From NCBI RefSeq assembly GCF_040838345.1, contig NZ_JBAKFF010000001.1:620001-684000 (forward strand): a stretch of 64,000 bases of DNA, written 5' to 3'. Origin of the DNA: Spiribacter sp. 1M189 (GTDB lineage Bacteria; Pseudomonadota; Gammaproteobacteria; Nitrococcales; Nitrococcaceae). This document shows positions 59,653 to 64,000 of the stretch, in pieces (position 1 is the first letter of the stretch; the number at the start of each line of letters is the position of its first letter). Both the position numbers and the translations under genes were made by a program. The notes under the pieces were generated by a model. It ran no database searches, was not told the origin of the DNA, and was given only the letters and a program-made list of their open reading frames with translations.

Positions 59653-60056
59653 GGTTGCCGTGTCGTCAGTTCGGTGGTCCTCACCCCCGCCGCCTTCATC
59701 TGCTTCAGCAGTGTGATGACGGTGTTCGCCTCTACCTCGCCATCCGCAACAATGCGTATACGCGGGCCGGCGTCGCTGCCGATCATTTCGACCAGTCGCT
59801 GCTCGAGACGATCGCGACTCACGCGGCGCGAGTCGATGGCGAGGGCGCCGTCGCGCGCCATGTGGACAGTGACCTCCGCTGGCGTGTCGACTGGATCACC
59901 GGCGACCATGGGTGGGTTCACCTCGAAAGGGGGAAGGCGTGTCAACTGGCCGGCGATGATGAAAAACGCGAGCAGCAGGAAGACGATATTAATGAGTGGC
60001 AGCACGGCCGCTTCACTATCATCCCGCCTGCGTCGGGTCTCGAGGCCAAGTCCCAT
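59649..60056 (-). CDS. exbD: ExbD biopolymer transport protein (second copy)
   Basis: A 135-residue ExbD with a single membrane helix LPLINIVFLLLAFFIIAGQL. In place of the usual Asp-x-x-hydrophobic motif it has LINIVF at the helix start, so the proton-carrying Asp25 of ExbD appears replaced by Asn. The periplasmic domain is normal. It overlaps tonB and follows the first exbD by 2 nt. Paired with the intact ExbD, it may form a mixed stator. Confidence 0.85.
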   Translation of the reverse strand: MGLGLETRRRRDDSEAAVLPLINIVFLLLAFFIIAGQLTRLPPFEVNPPMVAGDPVDTPAEVTVHMARDGALAIDSRRVSRDRLEQRLVEMIGSDAGPRIRIVADGEVEANTVITLLKQMKAAGVRTTELTTRQP

Positions 60057-60058
60057 CG

Positions 60059-60478
60059 TTACGGCGCCTCCGACGGGATCAGGGTAATGTCATCGATGCC
60101 GGCCCCGCGCAGATCGGCGGTTGTCTGCAGCAGGCGTTCGAGCGTGACCCCCTCTTGGGCCCGGATCGCCACGACCTCACTGGACGTCTGTCGCAGGCGC
60201 TGACGGACGGCGTCGCCGACATCGCCGGAGAAAAGCGGTTCGCCGTCGATTCGCATGCCGACCGGCGAGAGCTCGATATGGACCTGGTCACTGGCGCTTT
60301 CGCTGCCCGCGCCACCGTCGGCGACGCCCAGTGGCACGCGTCCCTGGTCTTCGAGCGTGCTTGCCAACATAAAGAAGATCAGCAGGATGAAAATGACATC
60401 AATGAGCGGTGTCAGTCGGATAAGGCGTGCCGAGCGGGATACGGGCGCGCGGATGGTCGGCATCGAAAGGGACATCAC
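60059..60478 (-). CDS. exbD: ExbD biopolymer transport protein (first copy)
   Basis: A 139-residue ExbD. Its helix starts RLTPLIDVIFILLIFFMLAS, with the essential aspartate of the proton path (LIDVIF). The periplasmic part contains GDVGDAVRQRLRQTSSEVVAIRAQEGV. It overlaps exbB by 4 nt. With ExbB it uses the proton gradient to energise TonB. Confidence 0.92.
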   Translation of the reverse strand: MMSLSMPTIRAPVSRSARLIRLTPLIDVIFILLIFFMLASTLEDQGRVPLGVADGGAGSESASDQVHIELSPVGMRIDGEPLFSGDVGDAVRQRLRQTSSEVVAIRAQEGVTLERLLQTTADLRGAGIDDITLIPSEAP

Positions 60479-61125
60479 CGGCCTTTTGTCGAACGGCTCG
60501 CCGGTGCCTGGGTGAAAAGCCGGGTGACGAGGCTGTCCATCTCCTGCCCGAGGCGCTCCACTCGAGACTCGAGCCAGCTCAGCGAGGCAACGGCAGGGAT
60601 CGCAACACCCAGTCCGACCGCGGTGGTCGTCAGCGCCTGCCAGATGCCGCCGGAGAGTACGGCCGGGCTGACACCGGACCCCTCGCGCTCCATTGCCTGG
60701 AAGGCCTCGATCATCCCCAGCACGGTTCCGAGTAAGCCGAGCAGCGGGGCAAGGCTCGCGATCAGCTCCAGCGGGCGCAGGCCACCACGCAGCGCACGTA
60801 ACTCGTCGTTGCCGACTCGGGTCAGCTCCTCGCGCAGCCGGCGGTCATCGAGCGGGGCGGCAGTCAATCCATGAATGGCGAGCGCCGTCAGCCGGGCGGC
60901 CGGCGCGCGTGTCCGACTCACCATCGCCCGGGCGGCCTCGCGATCCCCGCTGAGGAACAGATCAACCGCTGCGCGCGCCTCTTTGAACCGATGAATGCGG
61001 TTGATGGCGAACTGCATACTCTTCGCCAGAATGATGGCCAGACCGACAACCGACATAAGCAGGAGCACGGCGATGACCGGGCCACCGGTCTGGTAGAGCT
61101 GACGGATCGTCTCGGCAATAGTCAT
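60475..61125 (-). CDS. exbB: ExbB/TolQ-type proton channel protein
   Basis: A 216-residue MotA/TolQ/ExbB protein with three membrane helices: VIAVLLLMSVVGLAIILAKS near the N terminus, and the pair LELIASLAPLLGLLGTVLGMIEAF and ALTTTAVGLGVAIPAVASLSWL. The threonines of the last helices line the proton path. It is the first gene of the tonB operon. Confidence 0.92.
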   Translation of the reverse strand: MTIAETIRQLYQTGGPVIAVLLLMSVVGLAIILAKSMQFAINRIHRFKEARAAVDLFLSGDREAARAMVSRTRAPAARLTALAIHGLTAAPLDDRRLREELTRVGNDELRALRGGLRPLELIASLAPLLGLLGTVLGMIEAFQAMEREGSGVSPAVLSGGIWQALTTTAVGLGVAIPAVASLSWLESRVERLGQEMDSLVTRLFTQAPASRSTKGR

Positions 61126-61202
61126 GCGCAGAGCATACTGCAGCGCATGTCCGTCATGAAATTGGCTCTGTTAAGCTGGCGCATTGCACTGCGGGAGTCC
61201 CC

Positions 61203-63119
61203 ATGAGTCTGATCCATCTCACTGATATCGAGTTCTCGGTGGGTGGGCCGCCACTGCTGGACGGCGCGTCGCTCTCTGTCGAGCCCCGGGAGCGTATCTG
61301 CCTGGTCGGCCGCAACGGGGTGGGCAAATCGACGCTGCTACGCATCATCGACGGATCGATCGAGCCGGAGGCTGGCCGCGTGCAGGCCGGGGAAGCGGTG
61401 GCGGTTGCTCGGCTTGAGCAGGCGGTCCCCGATGATCTTGAGGGTAGCGTGTTTGACGTGGTCACTGAGGGCCTGGGTGAGCTGGGGCAATTGCTTGCGA
61501 GGCATCACGATCTGACCCAGGCGCTGGGAGCGGGGGAGGGTGATCCGGAAGCGCTCGCGGATCTGCACTCGCGCATCGACGCCGCCGGCGGATGGCAGAT
61601 CGAGCAGCGCGTCGAATCGGTCCTGACGCGATTCGGGCTGCCGGCGGACAGTCCATTCCAGGGGCTCTCCGGCGGTCTCAAGCGCCGGGTTCTGCTGGCC
61701 CGCGCCGTGGTGTCGGCGCCGGATGTGCTCCTGCTCGACGAGCCCACCAATCACCTGGATATTGACGCCATCAGCTGGCTCGAATCGTTCATGCGCGAGT
61801 TCAGCGGCAGCATCGTGTTCGTCACGCATGACCGGGCGTTTCTCCAGGCGGTTGCAACGCGCATTGTTGAAATCGACAGGGGACAGCTCACGAGCTGGCC
61901 CGGCGACTATGCCAATTACCTGCGCCGGCGCGCCGAGCGTGATCACGCCGAGGCGGAAGAGCAGGCGCGTTTCGATAAGAAACTCCGGCAGGAGGAGGCG
62001 TGGATCCGGCAGGGCATCAAGGCCCGGCGAACCCGCAACGAGGGGCGGGTGAGAGCCCTGCAGGCCATGCGCAGGGAGCGGGCGGAGCGGCGCGAGCGTC
62101 CCGGGGATGCACGGCTGACGATGGCTGCCGGCGAGCGCTCGGGCAAGCGGGTGATCGAAGCGGAGCATGTGGACTACGCCATTGCGGGGCGACAGCTGGT
62201 GCGCGATTTCAGCACCCGGATCCAGCGTGGTGACCGGGTCGGGATCCTCGGCCCTAATGGTGTCGGTAAGACGACATTGCTGAGATTGCTGGTGGGTGAC
62301 CTCGTGCCAGACAACGGGCGAGTCATCCAGGGGACGGGGCTGCAGATCGCGTATTTCGACCAGCATCGGGCATCCCTCGACGACAGCCGCAGCGCTCGGG
62401 AGAACGTTGCCGGCGGCGAGGAATTCATCGATCTCGGTGCCGACGGGCGGCGTCATGTGATGGGCTACCTGCAGGATTTTCTATTCTCGCCGGAGCGTGC
62501 CAATGCGCCGATCAGTCGATTATCAGGTGGCGAGCGTAACCGTCTTCTATTGGCCCAGCTGTTCGCCCGGCCCTCGAATCTGCTCGTCCTCGATGAGCCC
62601 ACCAACGATCTGGATGTGGAGACACTGGAGTTGCTGGAGGAACGCCTGGTGGGCTACTCCGGCACCTTGCTGCTGGTCTCTCATGACCGCGCGTTTCTCG
62701 ACAATGTCGTGACCAGCGTTCTGGTACCCGAGGGGGATGGTGTGATTGGCGAGTATGTCGGCGGCTATGCGGACTGGCTCCGTCAGCGCACGCCTGCGCC
62801 GGCAAAGGCGACGCGGAGCCACCAGCCCACTACCGAGCGTCAGGAGGCTGCGGCGGGTTCGAGCGGAGGGGATCGCCGTTCCAGAAAACCGAAACGCCTC
62901 ACCTACGGCGAGGCGCTGGAGCTGGAAGGCCTGCCCGCCCGTATCGAGTCGCTCGAGTCCGCCGTTGACGCCGAACGCCAGAAGGTAGGCGACCCTGCGC
63001 TCTACCAGGCGGACGCGACCACCATCCAGACCGCCATGGCCGACCTGGAGTCAGCCGAAGCCGAGCTCGCGCAGGCCTATGAGCGCTGGGAGTGGCTGGA
63101 GGCCCGGCGTGACGCGTGA
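61203..63119 (+). CDS. uup: ABC-F family ATPase Uup
   Basis: A 638-residue protein with two ABC modules and no membrane part. Walker A motifs are [10 protein letters not shown] and LGPNGVGKTT; signatures LSGGLKRRVLLARA and LSGGERNRLLLAQL; Walker B motifs LLLDEPTNHLDID and LVLDEPTNDLDVE. A charged linker with KARRTRNEGRVRAL lies between. The C-terminal coiled coil from about residue 560 (LTYGEALELEGLPARIESLE) is the DNA-binding part that separates Uup from EttA. It acts on ribosomes and in genome stability. Confidence 0.93.
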   Translation: MSLIHLTDIEFSVGGPPLLDGASLSVEPRERICLVGRNGVGKSTLLRIIDGSIEPEAGRVQAGEAVAVARLEQAVPDDLEGSVFDVVTEGLGELGQLLARHHDLTQALGAGEGDPEALADLHSRIDAAGGWQIEQRVESVLTRFGLPADSPFQGLSGGLKRRVLLARAVVSAPDVLLLDEPTNHLDIDAISWLESFMREFSGSIVFVTHDRAFLQAVATRIVEIDRGQLTSWPGDYANYLRRRAERDHAEAEEQARFDKKLRQEEAWIRQGIKARRTRNEGRVRALQAMRRERAERRERPGDARLTMAAGERSGKRVIEAEHVDYAIAGRQLVRDFSTRIQRGDRVGILGPNGVGKTTLLRLLVGDLVPDNGRVIQGTGLQIAYFDQHRASLDDSRSARENVAGGEEFIDLGADGRRHVMGYLQDFLFSPERANAPISRLSGGERNRLLLAQLFARPSNLLVLDEPTNDLDVETLELLEERLVGYSGTLLLVSHDRAFLDNVVTSVLVPEGDGVIGEYVGGYADWLRQRTPAPAKATRSHQPTTERQEAAAGSSGGDRRSRKPKRLTYGEALELEGLPARIESLESAVDAERQKVGDPALYQADATTIQTAMADLESAEAELAQAYERWEWLEARRDA

Positions 63120-63124
63120 GGCGG

Positions 63125-64000
63125 TCAGCGCATGGTTGGCATCACGAACTGATTGTCGTCGCGGACCCCGCGGGGCCAGCGCGCGGTGATGGTCTTCATG
63201 CGGGTATAGAAGCGCACCCCATCCGGCCCATGGGCATGCAGTACCCCGAAACGCGAGCGCTTCCAGCCACCAAAACTATAGAAAGCCATGGGCACTGGAA
63301 TCGGTACGTTGATGCCAACCATGCCTGCCTCGATGGCGACGGCATAGGTGCGCGCGGCGTCGCCGTCGCGCGTGAAGATGGCCGTCCCGTTACCGAACTC
63401 GTGGCGATTGACGATAGCCACCGCTTCATCGAAATCGCTCGCCCGGACCACGGATAGCACCGGGCCGAAGATCTCCTCGTTGTAGATACGCATGTCGGTG
63501 CTGACATGATCGAACAGGCAGGCGCCCATGTAGAAGCCGTCGGGATGGCCGGGGACGTCAACCTCACGGCCGTCATGGACCAGTTCGGCCCCCTCACGAA
63601 GCCCGATCTCGACATACTCCGCCACCTTGTCCCGGTGGTCCCGGGTAACCAGTGGGCCCATCTCCGGCTCATCGGCGTCGAGGCCGTTACCGATCCGAAG
63701 ATTCGCCAGACGCGCCTTGAGCGCCGCCACCAGGCGCTCGGCGGTCTCCTCGCCAACCGGGACGGCCACGGAGATCGCCATGCAGCGCTCGCCCGCTGAA
63801 CCGTAGGCCGCGCCCATGAGTGCGTCGGCGGCGCCCTCGATATCGGCATCGGGCATGATGACCATGTGATTCTTTGCACCGCCAAGCGCCTGAACGCGCT
63901 TGCCATGGGCAGCGCCGGTCGCGTAGATCGATTCCGCAATGGGCGTCGAGCCAACGAAACTGATGGCCCCGACCCGCTCATCAGTCAACAGCGTTTCCAC
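63125..64000 (-). CDS. mmsA: Methylmalonate-semialdehyde dehydrogenase, C-terminal part (runs off right edge)
   Basis: The last 291 residues of a CoA-acylating aldehyde dehydrogenase used in valine and inositol breakdown. The catalytic cysteine is in AGERCMAISVAVPVG, the pattern of MmsA. ALGGAKNHMVIMPDAD, EIFGPVLSVVRA and the end AFYSFGGWKRSRFGVLHAHGPDGVRFYTRMKTIT are also characteristic. The first 200 or so residues lie outside the window. It is convergent with uup, 5 nt apart. Confidence 0.92.
   Translation of the reverse strand: METLLTDERVGAISFVGSTPIAESIYATGAAHGKRVQALGGAKNHMVIMPDADIEGAADALMGAAYGSAGERCMAISVAVPVGEETAERLVAALKARLANLRIGNGLDADEPEMGPLVTRDHRDKVAEYVEIGLREGAELVHDGREVDVPGHPDGFYMGACLFDHVSTDMRIYNEEIFGPVLSVVRASDFDEAVAIVNRHEFGNGTAIFTRDGDAARTYAVAIEAGMVGINVPIPVPMAFYSFGGWKRSRFGVLHAHGPDGVRFYTRMKTITARWPRGVRDDNQFVMPTMR

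Noticed and set aside
61338-62456. Open frame of 372 codons on the minus strand
   Set aside because: Antisense to the well-conserved uup gene.
1-64000. tRNA or rRNA genes, CRISPR arrays, insertion sequences
   Set aside because: No clover-leaf with a TTCAA/G arm in the gaps, no regularly spaced repeats, and no transposase frame or terminal inverted repeats were seen.

Overview
The window reads as chromosome of a GC-rich, halophilic, aerobic gammaproteobacterium, most likely Ectothiorhodospiraceae and close to Spiribacter. This rests on the combination of a light-driven proton-pump rhodopsin with a crtE-I-B-Y carotenoid operon, a dihydroxyacetone (DHA) or glycerol uptake system, many TonB/ABC uptake genes and tightly overlapping operons. 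The assignment is inference from gene content; there is no rRNA gene to confirm it. I found no tRNA, rRNA, CRISPR array or insertion sequence.

Layout. 1-4001: a DNA phosphorothioation (dnd) island, visibly lower in GC than the rest, with dndB-dndC-dndD leaving the left edge and dndA transcribed divergently from a shared promoter region carrying a 12-bp direct repeat. 4008-7871: a decayed accessory stretch with a sirtuin, a SRAP protein, an orphan antitoxin whose toxin is cut off after about eight codons, and a RhuM-Fic fusion with a deletion and frameshift. 7893-21878: ordinary metabolic genes (rlmL, SDR, thiolase, a TenA gene interrupted by TAG, lipoproteins, D-lactate dehydrogenase, persulfide-dioxygenase-like MBL protein and others). 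21887-30281: a seven-gene minus-strand operon for a glycerol-type ABC transporter ending in a fused DHA kinase, headed by a promoter with a perfect palindrome in its spacer and preceded by a LacI-family regulator gene. 30358-38603: HAD, YihY, a thiosulfate-type YeeE/YedE transporter with a periplasmic rhodanese, a PQQ sugar dehydrogenase, a racemase remnant and two unrecognised proteins.

38826-48049 is the most striking region. A nine-gene operon couples a urea/short-chain-amide ABC transporter (urtABCDE type) to amiE, amiB, amiC and amiR. Its leader holds a sigma-54-like promoter, two hairpins with the A1/G4 six-base loops expected of an ANTAR target, and an intrinsic terminator that overlaps the second hairpin. 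The sequence supports a complete circuit: an amide is sensed by AmiC, AmiR is released, the terminator is prevented from forming, and both amide uptake and hydrolysis are switched on.

48149-53161: fabI, a MaoC/phosphate-acetyltransferase fusion, panD, queF and an ABC exporter. 53152-58460: crtY, crtB, crtI, crtE and the rhodopsin gene, enough for beta-carotene plus opsin, but with no retinal-forming dioxygenase in the window. 58757-61125: a tiny lipoprotein and an exbB-exbD-exbD-tonB operon. 61203-64000: uup and the 3' part of mmsA, which runs off the right edge.
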